A stretch of 64,000 nucleotides of DNA, taken from Spiroplasma sabaudiense Ar-1343. GTDB taxonomy: Bacteria; Bacillota_I; Bacilli_A; Mycoplasmatales; Mycoplasmataceae. The notes beneath the pieces are model-generated. The model was not told the DNA's origin and searched no databases. It saw nothing but the letters and a program-made list of their open reading frames with translations. Positions within the stretch are counted from its first letter, which is position 1. Every line of letters begins with the position of its first letter. Positions 52,776 to 64,000 of this stretch are shown piece after piece. Location: assembly GCF_000565215.1 (NCBI RefSeq), contig NZ_CP006934.1, positions 1 to 64,000 of the forward strand, written 5' to 3'. The translations under genes were made by a program, and so were the position numbers.

Positions 52776-52857
52776 AAATGGAAAAAAATATAATATAAAT
52801 TAAAAATAAATGGAATTCAATTATTATTGTAAAAAAAATAATTTTTTCCATTTTTTT
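52776..52857 (+). terminator. Possible upp terminator with long loop
   Basis: AAATGGAAAAAA (52776-52787) pairs with TTTTTTCCATTT (52842-52853), and eight Ts follow CCA. The loop exceeds 50 nt, so efficiency is uncertain. The rest of this 148-bp gap holds only the atp promoter. Confidence 0.5.
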
Positions 52858-52868
52858 TATTTTCAAAG

Positions 52869-52877
52869 TGCTAATAT
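52869..52877 (+). promoter_or_regulatory. Extended -10 promoter of the ATP synthase operon
   Basis: TGCTAATAT fits TGnTAtaAT. It lies 42 bp before the first gene of the cluster, with no strong -35. Confidence 0.5.
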
Positions 52878-52918
52878 TAATAAGATGGACTGTTAATTCC
52901 ACCACAAGGAGAACTTTC

Positions 52919-53293
52919 ATGCAAAGTTGGCGAAATAAGATGATGACTAATTATTTTTTAATAATCGGACTTGTAGTAATTTTCACAATTTCAATTACAA
53001 TAGTTAGCACCCTTGTTATTTTAAAAATAGTCAGCTGAAATTGAATCACTGGCGTTTTGCTTGGAACTATCACATCGTACACTTCTTTTTTGCTTGTTAG
53101 TAAATCAGCTAGATTATTAATTAAGACTGAAAACCACTATTTTCTTTATTTTATGTTTTTATTAAGAATTGGAGTGTATTTTATTACTACCGTGACGGTA
53201 TTATTACTAAATGACCTATTTGCAATTGAAGGTTTTTTAATTGGATTGGTTAATAGCATTTTTTATCCATTTTTTAAATATAAGAGTGTTTAA
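52919..53293 (+). CDS. atpI: AtpI-like membrane protein at the head of the atp operon
   Basis: A 124-residue protein with four hydrophobic helices and little else conserved. Position before atpB, size and topology match the AtpI-type proteins that help assemble the c-ring. The sequence is too hydrophobic for firm family assignment by eye. AAGGAG precedes ATG 52919. Two TGA codons are Trp. Confidence 0.65.
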
Positions 53294-53336
53294 AAAATTT
53301 AATTAACAAGATGGTAAAAGAAAGGAAGTGCAATAA

Positions 53337-54245
53337 ATGCTTCTTGCTGAAAGTCCCATCGGGGACCAAATTAAAGATTCACTTTATGCCTTTACTCCAC
53401 AACTTGTCTCGATCTTATTAACTTTTATAACCATTACTACTTTATGCATTATCTACAACGTTAAAATAAGAAATGTTGAAAACCGCGAAAAATTAAGTGG
53501 TTTTCTAATATTAACAGAAATGTTTATTGTTGGTTTAGAAGATTTAATAGTGAGTGTTATGGGAAAAAAATACCGAAAATTAACACCATACGCAATGTAT
53601 ATTATTTTATACATTTTCATATCTTGTTTATTTTCCTTACTAGGATTTGAATCGGCGATGACATCGTTAACAGTAACTTTCTCAATGGCTTTTGTAACCT
53701 TTATTGGAATTTACTACTTTGGCTTGAAATATCAAAAATTAGCATTTTTTAAAAAATATATTAATCCACTAGAATTAATAACTCAGTTCGTACCATTACT
53801 TTCAATGGCATTCCGACTTTTTGGTAATATTTTAGCAGGAAGCATAATTTTAGGATTATTCTATGCTTTTTTTATCGGAGTTCAGGCTGGTTTTAGTGGA
53901 GACAAATCGGCGTTATTAGGCATAAATGAGGCGGTTAAAAAGGGTTGACTCAACAATGATATTTGAAATGTCGACCCAAATCATTTGGACTTGACATGAA
54001 AAGCCCAATATACTTATTTTTGATCGGGTATAAATATATTTACAACAGCCTTTGGCCCTTTCTTACATATTTATTTTGATTTATTTGAAGGGATGATACA
54101 GGCATTTGTGTTTGTAATTTTGACGGTATCCTATTGAGGGGATGCCATGGGCGAAGAACACGAAGAAGAACCAGAACGTCGTCAGAGTTCAATTTCTGGA
54201 GTATCAAAAACAGATAAAAGAAAACCCCAAGTGGTTAGAATTTAA
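53337..54245 (+). CDS. atpB: ATP synthase subunit a
   Basis: The membrane stator subunit that forms the proton channel against the c-ring. The 302-residue product has multiple helices, the conserved PLSMAFRLFGNILAGSIILGLFY segment with the essential Arg, and a late helix before a charged tail. The tail (GEEHEEEPERRQSSISG...) is a long cytoplasmic extension. Six TGA codons are Trp. SD is AAAGGAAG. Confidence 0.93.
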
Positions 54246-54263
54246 ATTATAGGAGATTATGAA

Positions 54264-54578
54264 ATGAATACAGAATTTATGACAACAGTTTTTACAAACT
54301 ATGTTTTAACATTATCGGTAATTTTACCAAACTTCTTTTTTGCAGAAGGACTAACAACAGGAGATGGACTTAAAGCCCTTGGAGCCGGAATGGCTGCCAT
54401 TGGTGTTTTGGGTGCTGGAATTGGCCAAGGAATAACAGGTCAAGGAGCTTGTTTGGCAATTGGTCGCAATCCAGAACTAGCTGGTCAAATTACAAAAACA
54501 ATGATCTTGGCTGCAGGAATTGCAGAATCAGGAGCAATTTACGCATTAATTATTTCGCTTTTACTAATTTTTGTTTAG
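54264..54578 (+). CDS. atpE: ATP synthase subunit c
   Basis: The proton-carrying rotor ring subunit. The 104-residue product is longer than usual (~75) because of a ~30-residue hydrophobic N-terminal extension that looks like a signal or extra helix, a known Mollicutes trait. Helix 1 is ALGAGMAAIGVLGAGIGQG, followed by the polar loop RNPELAGQ. Helix 2 carries the ion-binding Glu88 in AAGIAESGAIYAL. SD is AGGAG. Confidence 0.95.
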   Translation: MNTEFMTTVFTNYVLTLSVILPNFFFAEGLTTGDGLKALGAGMAAIGVLGAGIGQGITGQGACLAIGRNPELAGQITKTMILAAGIAESGAIYALIISLLLIFV

Positions 54579-54585
54579 TCGCTAA

Positions 54586-55116
54586 ATGATATTATTTGCA
54601 ACACCAGGAATACCAGAAATAACCCTTGGGCTATTTCCCAATCTTCCTAACTTTATTGCTCACGTTTTATCAACAATTGTCTTGATAATTTTATTGGCTA
54701 AATTAGTTTACAAGCCTTTTAAAAATTCAATTGAAGATCGTCGTAAAAAAATTAATATTTTAATCGATGAAGCAATTGATAAAACGACAAAAGCAAATCG
54801 GGATAAAAAAGAAGCTGAAATATTATTAAAAAATGCAAAAAATGATTCGCTAAGTATTATTAAAAATGCTAACTCAGAAGCAGATACAAACAAAATGGCT
54901 ATTTTAGAACGCGCTCGACGCGAGGCTAATAACATTCAAAATCATGCAAAAATTTCTATCGAGCATGAGAGAGAAGCGCTTAAAGAAGAAATTCGAAAAA
55001 ACGCTATTGGCATAGCTTTCTCAGCAGCAGAAAAAGTTTTAGAAAAAAATATTTCAATTGAGGAAAATCAAAAAATGATTGAAAACTTTATTGAAGATTT
55101 AGACAAGGTCGAATAA
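54586..55116 (+). CDS. atpF: ATP synthase subunit b
   Basis: The peripheral stalk subunit. The 176-residue product has an N-terminal hydrophobic stretch with one helix (FIAHVLSTIVLIILLAKLVY), then a long charged helix with RRKKINILIDEAIDK typical of subunit b. No lipobox is visible, unlike some mycoplasma b subunits. No Shine-Dalgarno precedes the ATG, which is 7 bp after the atpE stop, so translation is probably coupled. Confidence 0.92.
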   Translation: MILFATPGIPEITLGLFPNLPNFIAHVLSTIVLIILLAKLVYKPFKNSIEDRRKKINILIDEAIDKTTKANRDKKEAEILLKNAKNDSLSIIKNANSEADTNKMAILERARREANNIQNHAKISIEHEREALKEEIRKNAIGIAFSAAEKVLEKNISIEENQKMIENFIEDLDKVE

Positions 55117-55117
55117 A

Positions 55118-55669
55118 ATGATTTTAAAAGAATCAATTATTAGCAACTGGGGTCATGCCCTCCTAAGTATTGCTAAAAAAGAAAACAAAATTGAAACCTA
55201 TAGCCAACAAGCAAGTGTTATTATTGAAATTTTAAAAGAAAAGCAGGGTTTGAATCAAATTTTGTCAACCCCAAATATTGACTTTGATAAAAAAATGAAA
55301 ATCATTGACGAAATTTTTGTAAAGTTTGACTTTGAACCTTATATCGTTAATGCCATACGAATCCTTGTTAGACAAAAGTCGTTCATTTATTGTCGTGCTA
55401 TTTTTAAAAAGCTGCGAAAAAATTTACATGAAGAGCAACATATTTTGTTTGGAACAATTTGATCAACAATTGAATTAAACCCCGAACAAATTAAAAAAAT
55501 TGAGAAAAAAATAAGTTTAAAATTACAACAAAATGTTGTTTTAATAAACAAATTAGACCCAAAACTAATTGGTGGTATCCAAGTTATTGTTAAGGGTAAT
55601 ACTTTTGATGGATCTATTAGGGGAAAACTCCAAGCAATAAAAACATCATCATTAAGCAATAGAGAGTAG
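55118..55669 (+). CDS. atpH: ATP synthase subunit delta
   Basis: The peripheral stalk subunit that links b to the F1 head. The 183-residue product has the N-terminal helical domain ([21 protein letters not shown]). The C-terminal motif [26 protein letters not shown] is the best-conserved part of OSCP/delta. One TGA is Trp. ATG 55118 follows the atpF stop by one base. Confidence 0.93.
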
Positions 55670-55679
55670 AGTGATTATT

Positions 55680-57251
55680 TTGGCAATTAATATTAAAGAC
55701 ATTTTTGAAGTAATCGAACAACAAATTAAAAATTATGGCAAAGATATTGTTCACACCGAAGATGGAACAGTCGTTACTGTCGGAGATGGGGTTGCGATGC
55801 TTTACGGTCTAGAGAACGCAATGATGGGAGAATTGTTAATTTTTCCAAACGATGTTTATGGTATGGTTCTGAACCTAGAAGAAGGAGCTATCGGAGCTGT
55901 TTTAATGGGAGACGACTCGCTTGTTAAAGAAGGAGATATTGTCAAACGTTCTGGTAAAGTTGTTGAAACATTGGTGGGAGACGCTTTACTTGGCCGAGTT
56001 GTTAATGCCTTGGGGGTTCCAATTGATGGTAATGGTCCAATTAATTCAAAAGAATTTCGTCCTGTAGAAAAAATTGCCTCGGGGGTTATGGCTAGAAAAT
56101 CTGTTGAAGAACCACTTGAAACTGGTATTTTGGGAATTGATGCCATCATTCCTATTGGTAAGGGGCAACGTGAACTTATAATTGGTGATCGTCAAACAGG
56201 AAAAACAGCAATTGCAATTGATGCAATTATTAATCAAATTGGAAAAAATGTTAAATGTGTTTATGTTGCAATTGGCCAAAAAGAATCCACAGTTGTTCAG
56301 ATTGTAGAAAAACTAAAACAAGCGGGGGCAATGGAATTTACAACCGTTGTTTCAGCATCAGCTAGTGAGTTGGCGCCCTTACAATACATTGCTCCATATA
56401 CAGGAGTAACAATTGCAGAAGAGTGAATGAGTAAAGGCGATGATGTTTTAATTGTCTATGATGATTTATCAAAGCATGCCGTTGCTTATCGTACAATGGC
56501 CCTGTTGTTACGTCGCGCACCAGGAAGAGAAGCCTATCCAGGGGATGTCTTTTATTTACATTCAAGATTACTTGAACGAGCAGCTCGGGTAACCAAAGAA
56601 TTTGGTGGAGGAAGCATTACAGCTTTACCAATTATTGAAACTCAAGCCGGGGACATTTCCGCATATATTCCAACAAACGTTATTTCCATCACAGATGGAC
56701 AAATATTTTTAAGTGAATCTTCATTTAAGTCTGGTGTGAGACCCGCAGTTGATACAGGGTTATCTGTTTCAAGGGTTGGTTCTGCCGCTCAAATTAAAGC
56801 AATTAAACAAATGGGTGGAACCCTAAAGCTTGAGCTAGCTCAATATTATGAACTTGCAGCATTTGCCAAATTTGGTAGTGATTTGGATGAATCAACTCAG
56901 CAAACCTTAGAGCACGGAAAAAGAATTATTGAGTTATTAAAACAGCGTCAGTATCGCCCAATCTCACAAATTGATCAAGCCATCATTTTACTAGCAATTA
57001 AAAGTCGCTTAATAAAATGATTGCCAGTTGATTTTATGAGCTACTTTAAAGACTCTTTAATCCACCACTTCAATAAATCTCCAGAAGGTAAAAAATTGTG
57101 AACTCGACTTGATAAAGCGCAAGCTTTTGATGACAAATTAGAACAAGATGTTTTAGCAGAAATTAAAATTATGTTAAAGCGTGCAATAAAATTAATTGAT
57201 AAGTATGATTATAGTCAATATGGCAAAATTGAAGAATATAAGAAGATTTAA
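55680..57251 (+). CDS. atpA: ATP synthase subunit alpha
   Basis: The non-catalytic nucleotide-binding subunit of F1. From a TTG start at 55680 the product is 523 residues, beginning [24 protein letters not shown] at 55671 would add three residues (VII before Leu/Met). TTG is preferred because GTAGAG lies about 8 bp upstream and the N-terminus then matches the family. It has Walker A GDRQTGKT at about 169-176, and [19 protein letters not shown] and [13 protein letters not shown] later. Three TGA codons are Trp. Confidence 0.93.
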
Positions 57252-57257
57252 AACCAC

Positions 57258-58109
57258 ATGGCAAATTTAAGTAATTTAAAAAGCGAAATTGCCAATGTTA
57301 AAGATATTGGTAAAATCACAAGCGCCATGGAGTTGGTTGCAACAGCAAAGTTAAAACGTGTTGCCAAACGAGTTAACGAAATTAAAGCGTATGTTACAGA
57401 AGTGTACCAGGTTTTTAATGAAATTATTTCATCAACAGATAAATCCATTTTTTTAGCCAATCCTGCAAAAAAAATAGCTAAAACATTGTGAATTGTCATC
57501 AACTCTAATTTGGGTTTGGCAGGGGGCTACAATTCTAACATAAATAAAATGGTTTTAAAAAACATGAAACCCCAAGATGAAATTTTAGCAATTGGGGGTA
57601 AGGCTGTTAATTTTTTTAAAGAAAATAAAAAACAAATTAACGGTTCGATTTTGGATGTAGATGTTAACTTCACCAATGATCATGCCCGAAAAATCAGTGT
57701 TGAAATTTTAGCCAAATTCACAAATGAAGAATTTGATGAAATTCAAATCGCTTATACAAAATTTATAAATAATGTTACTTTTGAGCCAACACTACTGCAA
57801 CTATTTCCAATTGTTAAAATAGAAAATTCAAAAGCTATTCGGGTGGCAGAAACTATTTTTGAGCCCAGTGCTGAAGAGGTTTTAGAAGCATCGGTAATGT
57901 TGTATATAAATACGATTATATTTGGAACAATAATTGAATCACAAGTATCAGAACAAGCGAGTCGAAGAATGGCGATGGAGAATGCCACAAAAAACGGAAA
58001 AGAATTATCAGACAATTTATCCATAGTCTATAATCGTAAACGTCAAAACACAATTACACAAGAGATAACAGAAATAGTAAGTGGAGCAAATGCTCAAAAT
58101 GATAAATAG
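57258..58109 (+). CDS. atpG: ATP synthase subunit gamma
   Basis: The central rotor shaft of F1. The 283-residue product has the N-terminal helix (MANLSNLKSEIANVKDIGKITSAMELVATAKLKR) and the C-terminal helix (SRRMAMENATKNGKELSDNLSIVYNRKRQNTITQEITEIVSGA), the two that form the coiled-coil shaft. One TGA is Trp. The ATG is 6 bp after atpA and lacks a clear SD. Confidence 0.95.
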
Positions 58110-58116
58110 GGGGTAG

Positions 58117-59523
<1,407 letters not shown>

Positions 59524-59553
59524 TATAAAAATTTTGAACGCGAGGTGCAAAAT

Positions 59554-59835
59554 ATGACAACCAAACTAAAAATTATTACCCCAGAGGGGATTTATCTCAA
59601 CGATATTTTAGTTGATATCGTTAATGTTCAAACAACTGATGGAGATTTGGGAATTTTAGCAAATCATATTCCTTTGGTGGCGACTTTGCGAATCGGAACT
59701 TTAAATTATCGCCAAGATAACAAAGTTAAGTACGTTCATGTTCACCGAGGAATTTTGAAAGTTAGCAAGGGTCAGGTAAGAATTATTACAGAAAGATTGT
59801 ACCCAGTTGATTCAAAAGGAATAAAAATAAAATAG
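59554..59835 (+). CDS. atpC: ATP synthase subunit epsilon, C-terminally short
   Basis: The epsilon subunit couples rotor and c-ring through its N-terminal beta-sandwich and in many bacteria inhibits ATP hydrolysis through two C-terminal helices. The product is 93 residues, against about 130-140 in most bacteria. The beta-sandwich is present (LKIITPEGIYLNDILVDIVNVQTTDGDLGILANHIPLVATL), but the helical domain is absent. ATG 59554 is used because GCGAGG is 8 bp upstream. A GTG at 59545 overlaps that SD. The stop TAG is followed at once by the operon terminator. Confidence 0.93.
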   Translation: MTTKLKIITPEGIYLNDILVDIVNVQTTDGDLGILANHIPLVATLRIGTLNYRQDNKVKYVHVHRGILKVSKGQVRIITERLYPVDSKGIKIK

Positions 59836-59842
59836 TTTAAAT

Positions 59843-59886
59843 TTTTACAAAAAAAATGTTGTTAATACAACATTTTTTTTGTAAAA
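59843..59886 (+). terminator. ATP synthase operon terminator (bidirectional)
   Basis: A 20-bp perfect inverted repeat (59843-59862 with 59867-59886), loop TAAT, with A8 and T8 runs inside the arms. It lies between convergent genes and could serve both strands. Confidence 0.92.
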
Positions 59887-59964
59887 GTAAATAAATACAA
59901 AGACCTAAGTTTATTACTCCCTATTAATAATAAAAAAATATTAAACTTAAATTTGTAGATAACT

Positions 59965-60885
59965 TTATTCTTCTTCGATTTTTAATTTATCGTCGATCTT
60001 TTTTTCAATAAGACTAACGAAGGCTCACATTCTTTCGCGTTTCAAAAAATACGCATACCGTTTATAATTTATCTTTAAGGGTCTAAAGTCGATGCGACCC
60101 AATTTCAAATTTTTTTGAATCGTTGCAATCTTTTTATTTAAAAGAATTTGTTCTTTATTTGATAAAAGACGCTCCTTGTTGCGTTCATCCATATTTTTAA
60201 TGTTTTGAAAGACGGTTTCTATATTTTGGTATTTTTTCAACAGTTCAATCGCTGTACTATAATGCATTCCTCGCACACCCTTAATGTTATCACTGGCATC
60301 TCCCATTAAACTTTTCAAATCTGGAATTTGAATTGGTAAACATCCAAGTTTCTCAATAACGGTTTGTTCACAAATTTCTTCATCATCTTCATTTTTATTT
60401 CCCTTTACAATGACAGAAGTTTTATCATTTATTAGTTGGAAGGTGTCTTTATCATTGGATAAAATATGAACATCATATCCTAGATGATTTGAAAGTTTAG
60501 CAATCGTACCCATTACATCATCGCCTTCAAAATTTTCTTTCTCATACCAAGGAATATTGATAAATGTTAAAAACTCACGAACCAATTGCATTTGTGGAAT
60601 CAAATCTAGGGGTGTATCCTTTCGTTTTGCTTTGTATTCGGGATACAATTCTTTACGTCAACACCCTTTGCCAACATCAAATGTAACAATAATAGTTCGA
60701 TATTTATTTGAATTAATGAAGTCATTAATATTGGCGACAAATGTATAAACGGCATTAATTAAGATTCCTTCTCGATTCCGGGGCAACTTCGATCGCTTTA
60801 AAGAGCCATAATAACCTTTGTGCAATAAGTGGTAACCATCAATAATCAAAATTTGATTATTGATGGTGCTTGTTTTCTTCTCCAT
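59965..60885 (-). CDS. 5'-3' exonuclease (DNA polymerase I-type flap nuclease domain)
   Basis: A structure-specific 5' nuclease that removes RNA primers and flaps. The 306-residue product has the start ILIIDGYHLLHKGYYG with a metal-binding Asp, ITFDVGKGCWRKELYPEYKAKR-like sequence (IIVTFDVGKG), FEGDDVMGTIAK with acidic metal ligands, and LMGDASDNIKGVRGMHYSTAIELLKKY. The HhH glycines are partly changed. It is a free-standing version of the N-terminal domain of PolA, the normal state in Mollicutes that lack full PolA. ATG 60885 is preferred to 60927 because AAGGAAG is 8 bp upstream. Two TGA codons are Trp. Confidence 0.9.
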
Positions 60886-60917
60886 GCTGCACACTTCCTT
60901 AAATTTAATATCTAGTG

Positions 60918-61508
60918 TTAATTTCATTTAATATATTTACTAATAATATTGTTTATGTTAACAAAATAATTAATGGGTTCTAAAATGTCTGATTGATTTG
61001 TTTCTGCAGTAATAAAAACTAATTCATTATAGCTCTTGTGATAAAAAATTTGCTTGTGAATTAAATATTTTTCAACGACTTTTAAATTTTTTATTTCTAC
61101 GCTAAAATTTATTTCCCATCCCAAAATTCACCGTTGCAGTTCTAATGTTGTGATTAAATCTTTTGCAACTTTGACATAAGCCCTAGTTAAAGGACCGACA
61201 CCAAGTTTAATACCACCAAATCATCTTGTAACCATAATTATTATGTTTGTTAAATTATTATGTTTAATGAGGTTTAAAAGTGGTTCTCCTGCAGTGCCGT
61301 GCGGTTCCCCGTCACTAGAAAATCCGGTCGTATTAGCTTCTCAACCAACACGATAAGCAAAACAGTTATGGGTTGCTTTAGTGTTAACGTGTTTTTCTAA
61401 AAAAGTTTTTACTTCTTCAATAGTTGTAACCTGGGCAATAGTTGCTTTAAATTTAGACTTTTTAACTTCGATCGTTAAACTGCTAATTTCTTTGAGAATA
61501 GTTTTCAT
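60918..61508 (-). CDS. YigZ/IMPACT family protein (UPF0029)
   Basis: A 196-residue conserved protein, possibly acting in translation or stress control; the role is unsettled for the family. The signatures are ATHNCFAYRVG, SSDGEPHGTAGEPLL and MVTRWFGGIKLGVGPLTRAY. In the last, the usual Tyr-Phe-Gly-Gly is Trp (TGA)-Phe-Gly-Gly, and GxGGL reads GVGPL. The start is ATG 61508 after TGGAGG. The frame reads through TGA codons, including one two codons before the true TAA (60918-60920). It is upstream of the exonuclease by 32 bp, so the two form a reverse-strand operon. Confidence 0.9.
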
Positions 61509-61641
61509 TTTAACCTCCAAATTATTTTACTATTTATATTCTAAAATATAAAAAAAATATTTAATTTAATTTGTAAAAAATTAAAAAGAATTTTCATTAA
61601 ATAAAAATATGCCTGTCATTTATAATATAATTATTTTGTGC

Positions 61642-61647
61642 TATAAA
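61642..61647 (+). promoter_or_regulatory. -10 element of the second P-type ATPase gene
   Basis: TATAAA preceded by TGC, an extended -10 form, 30 bp before ATG 61678. The rest of the 169-bp divergent gap (61509-61677) is very AT-rich and shows no other recognisable feature. Confidence 0.45.
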
Positions 61648-61677
61648 CAATATTTAATACACAGAAGGGGAATAAAA

Positions 61678-64000
61678 ATGAAAGATTTAAAAATTAAAAA
61701 CAATTCTAAATCGATTTCACCAATAGCCCCTAATAAGGGTTGATATCAAAAGTCAGTTAATGAAATTGAAAAAGAATTATCAACAGAGGTAGTAACTGGA
61801 CTTTCAACAAGTGAAGCTCATGACAGAATCACGCGTTATGGCCAAAATAAACTTCCCGAACCCAAACAAGTACCGTGATACTTATTATTCTTAAAAGGAT
61901 TATTAGAACCACTTTCAATTGTTTTGCTAGTAACAGCAATTATCGTTGTGGTTGCTCCCTATTTTGCTGGTGGCCATCCAGAATGAGTTGAATTTGGTGT
62001 AATTCTTGGAATGATTTTTATTAATACCTTATTGGGAATGACCCAAGAGTTAAAGGCGCGAAGTTCAGTTAAAGCCTTGCAACGCCTTTCAAATCCAAAC
62101 GCGACAGTAATTCGTTCAGGAAAGCAAATGGAAATTTCAGCTCATGATTTAGTTCCAGGAGATATTGTTATTTTACAAACTGGGGAATTCATTCCAGCTG
62201 ATATTAGATTAATTTCTTCATCGCACTTAACTGTTGATGAATCTGCGCTAACAGGTGAATCAATGCCAGTTGTTAAAAATACTGAAGTCCTAAATGATGC
62301 TACCCCGATTTTGGCAGAACAAAAAAACCTAGTTTTTATGTCAACTTTTGTTCAATCTGGTCGAGCAACAGGAATTGTTGTTGAACAAGCTCCAACTTCA
62401 ACTATGGGAAAAATTGCCTCAACCATCGCTGAAACCAAGGCTCAAAAAACACCACTACAATTGAAGTTAAATCGTTTGACAAAATGAGTTTCGGTGATTG
62501 CGACAGTAACAGCATTATTTTTGTTTGGTTTACTAATTATAATTGATATAATTCGTGCTGATCATAGTGGAATCGCTTGATCAGAAAACCTACTACTTTC
62601 AGTATCTTCAGCAATTGCGATTATTCCAGCCTCACTGACAGTTATCGTATCGATTATTTTGTCAGTTTCAACTAACCAAATGAGTAAACAAAACGTAATT
62701 GTTAAACAACTTCAAGCTGTTGAAACCTTGGGAAAAGTTAATGTAATTTGTTCTGACAAAACCGGAACCCTAACAATAAATAAAATGACAGTAACCAAAT
62801 ATAATCAAGTCGGGGTAACTCGAACTGCAAATAACTTTACTTATGTGGCAGATGATATTGGTGATATCCATTTTGTTAATGCATTAACTTTGTGTAACGA
62901 TTCAATAGTAAATGAAAAAAACCGAATGGGTTTACCAACAGAACTTGCCTTATATGACTGAATGGACAAAATGGGGTTTGACCCATTAACATTGCGACAT
63001 AAATATATGCGCATCGATGATGTTCCATTTTCATCAGATAACAAGTACATGGTAACAGTCAACCAAGTTGACGATAAAAAAGTAGTTTATGTCAAAGGGG
63101 CGATTGATAGAATATTGCAAAAATGTTCTCGTGCTGTTGTTGGGGGAGAAATTGTTAAATTAACACCTCAAATTAAAAAACAAGTCCTAGAAAACGCCGA
63201 AAAAATGTCTGGTGAAGCTTTGAGAGTAATCACAACAGCTTTCAAATATGTTAACGATGCAGATATGAAATCAAAAGACTATGTCAGCGATTTGGTGCTA
63301 ACAGGAATTGTTGGAATGATTGACCCTCCACGAGAAGAAGCTATTTCAGCAATTAAAATCGCTCATCGAGCTGGGATTCGAGTTGTAATGATTACAGGTG
63401 ACCACCTAGCAACTGCTATGGCAATTGGAGAAAAACTTGGTTTAGTCCGTGAAGGTTTTGCTGGAGTCACTGGAGAAGACTTGGACAAGATGTCAGATGA
63501 GGAACTTACAAAAAGAATTGACCGTATTTCGGTTTTTGCCCGAGTAAATCCAGATCACAAAACTCGCATTGTAACAGTTTTACAAGAAAAAGGTCTGATT
63601 GTTGCGATGACAGGTGATGGAATCAACGATGCCCCAAGTTTAAGAAAAGCTAACGTTGGAATCGCAATGGGAATGAACGGAACAGAAGCTGCTAAGGATG
63701 CTGCAAACGTAATTTTAGCAGATGATAACTTTAGCACTATTGTTGCTGGGGTAAGTGAAGGAAGAAATTCTTACCGTAAAATTAAAACTTCGGTTGCATT
63801 TGTTTTAGGAGCTAATCCCCAAATCATTGCGATGTTTTTAATAATTTTAATAACAGGTGTTTCACCACTAAATTCAATAAATATTTTATGATTTAACTTA
63901 ATCGTGGAAACTATTTTAGCAATTCCAATTGGAATGTCAAAATCAGACCCAAATGTCATGAATTTAAAACCAATTAAAAATAATGAATCTATTTTTGCAG
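61678..64000 (+). CDS. Cation-transporting P-type ATPase, Ca2+-ATPase-like (PacL/SERCA branch), cut by the window end
   Basis: An ATP-driven cation pump of the P2A type. 774 codons are visible and the stop is beyond 64000. It has an N-terminal cation ATPase domain (STSEAHDRITRYGQNKLPEP), TGES in DESALTGESMPVVK, and the phosphorylated Asp360 in CSDKTGTLT. KGAIDRIL, the TGDHLATAMAIGEKLG hinge and GDGINDAPSLRKANVGIAMGMNGTEAAKDAANVILADDNFSTI also occur. The MGMNGTEAAKDAANVIL and VSSAIAIIPASLTVIVSIILS (TM4) segments point to the Ca2+-ATPase-like group rather than MgtA. TGA codons are Trp. GAAGGGG precedes ATG 61678. Confidence 0.9.

Overview
The window reads as the origin-proximal end of a wall-less Mollicutes chromosome, most likely Entomoplasmatales (Spiroplasma, Mesoplasma or Entomoplasma). 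Almost every gene runs through in-frame TGA codons that must be tryptophan (genetic code 4). The DNA is AT-rich, genes are tightly packed, intrinsic terminators are short, and a Mollicutes-type lipoprotein is present. CGG is used as an arginine codon and TGG also occurs, so the code is less reduced than in some mycoplasmas. All reading frames below were extended through TGA by hand. No tRNA, rRNA, CRISPR array or insertion sequence was seen, and no gene-free stretch exceeds 300 bases.

Layout. 1-8.4 kb: dnaA, dnaN, gyrB, gyrA, serS. 8.4-8.5 kb: two perfect parS-type palindromes, then the small SRP RNA. 8.6-14.8 kb: tadA, dnaX, recR, tmk, holB, a tRNA m6A methyltransferase and tilS in one close-packed run. 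14.9-24.6 kb: ftsH, hslO, an ABC ATPase, a DUF1904-like protein, dus, lysS, an AsnA-like protein with altered active-site positions, ispD, and the rpsF-ssb-rpsR operon. 24.6-32.2 kb: a P-type ATPase gene with an unusual leader-peptide 5' region, rplI-dnaB, a lipoprotein and a 528-residue low-complexity protein. 32.2-39.6 kb: ung, an ECF-type membrane protein, then cysS-rlmB-sigma factor-rpmG-secE-nusG-(cyclophilin)-rplK-rplA, the order seen in Bacillus. 39.7-49.1 kb: a two-gene ABC exporter, then rpoB and rpoC. 49.2-50.4 kb: a reverse-strand membrane protein. 50.5-59.8 kb: rpiB, glyA, upp and the nine-gene ATP synthase cluster. 59.9-61.5 kb: reverse-strand 5'-3' exonuclease and YigZ. 61.7 kb to the end: a second P-type ATPase, cut by the window edge.

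Most of the content is replication, repair, translation, transcription and energy housekeeping. The points that stand out are: (1) a 28-codon upstream ORF and mutually exclusive hairpins before the first P-type ATPase; (2) an in-frame TAA near the end of rpoB followed by 28 open codons encoding an acidic tail; (3) a sigma factor at the SigH position of the Bacillus gene order; (4) paired parS sites; (5) an AsnA-like protein with substituted active-site positions; (6) ribosomal-protein leader RNAs before rpsF and rplK; (7) an ATP synthase epsilon subunit lacking its C-terminal domain; (8) a large Met/Pro-, Arg/Tyr- and Asn/Gln-rich protein of unknown function.
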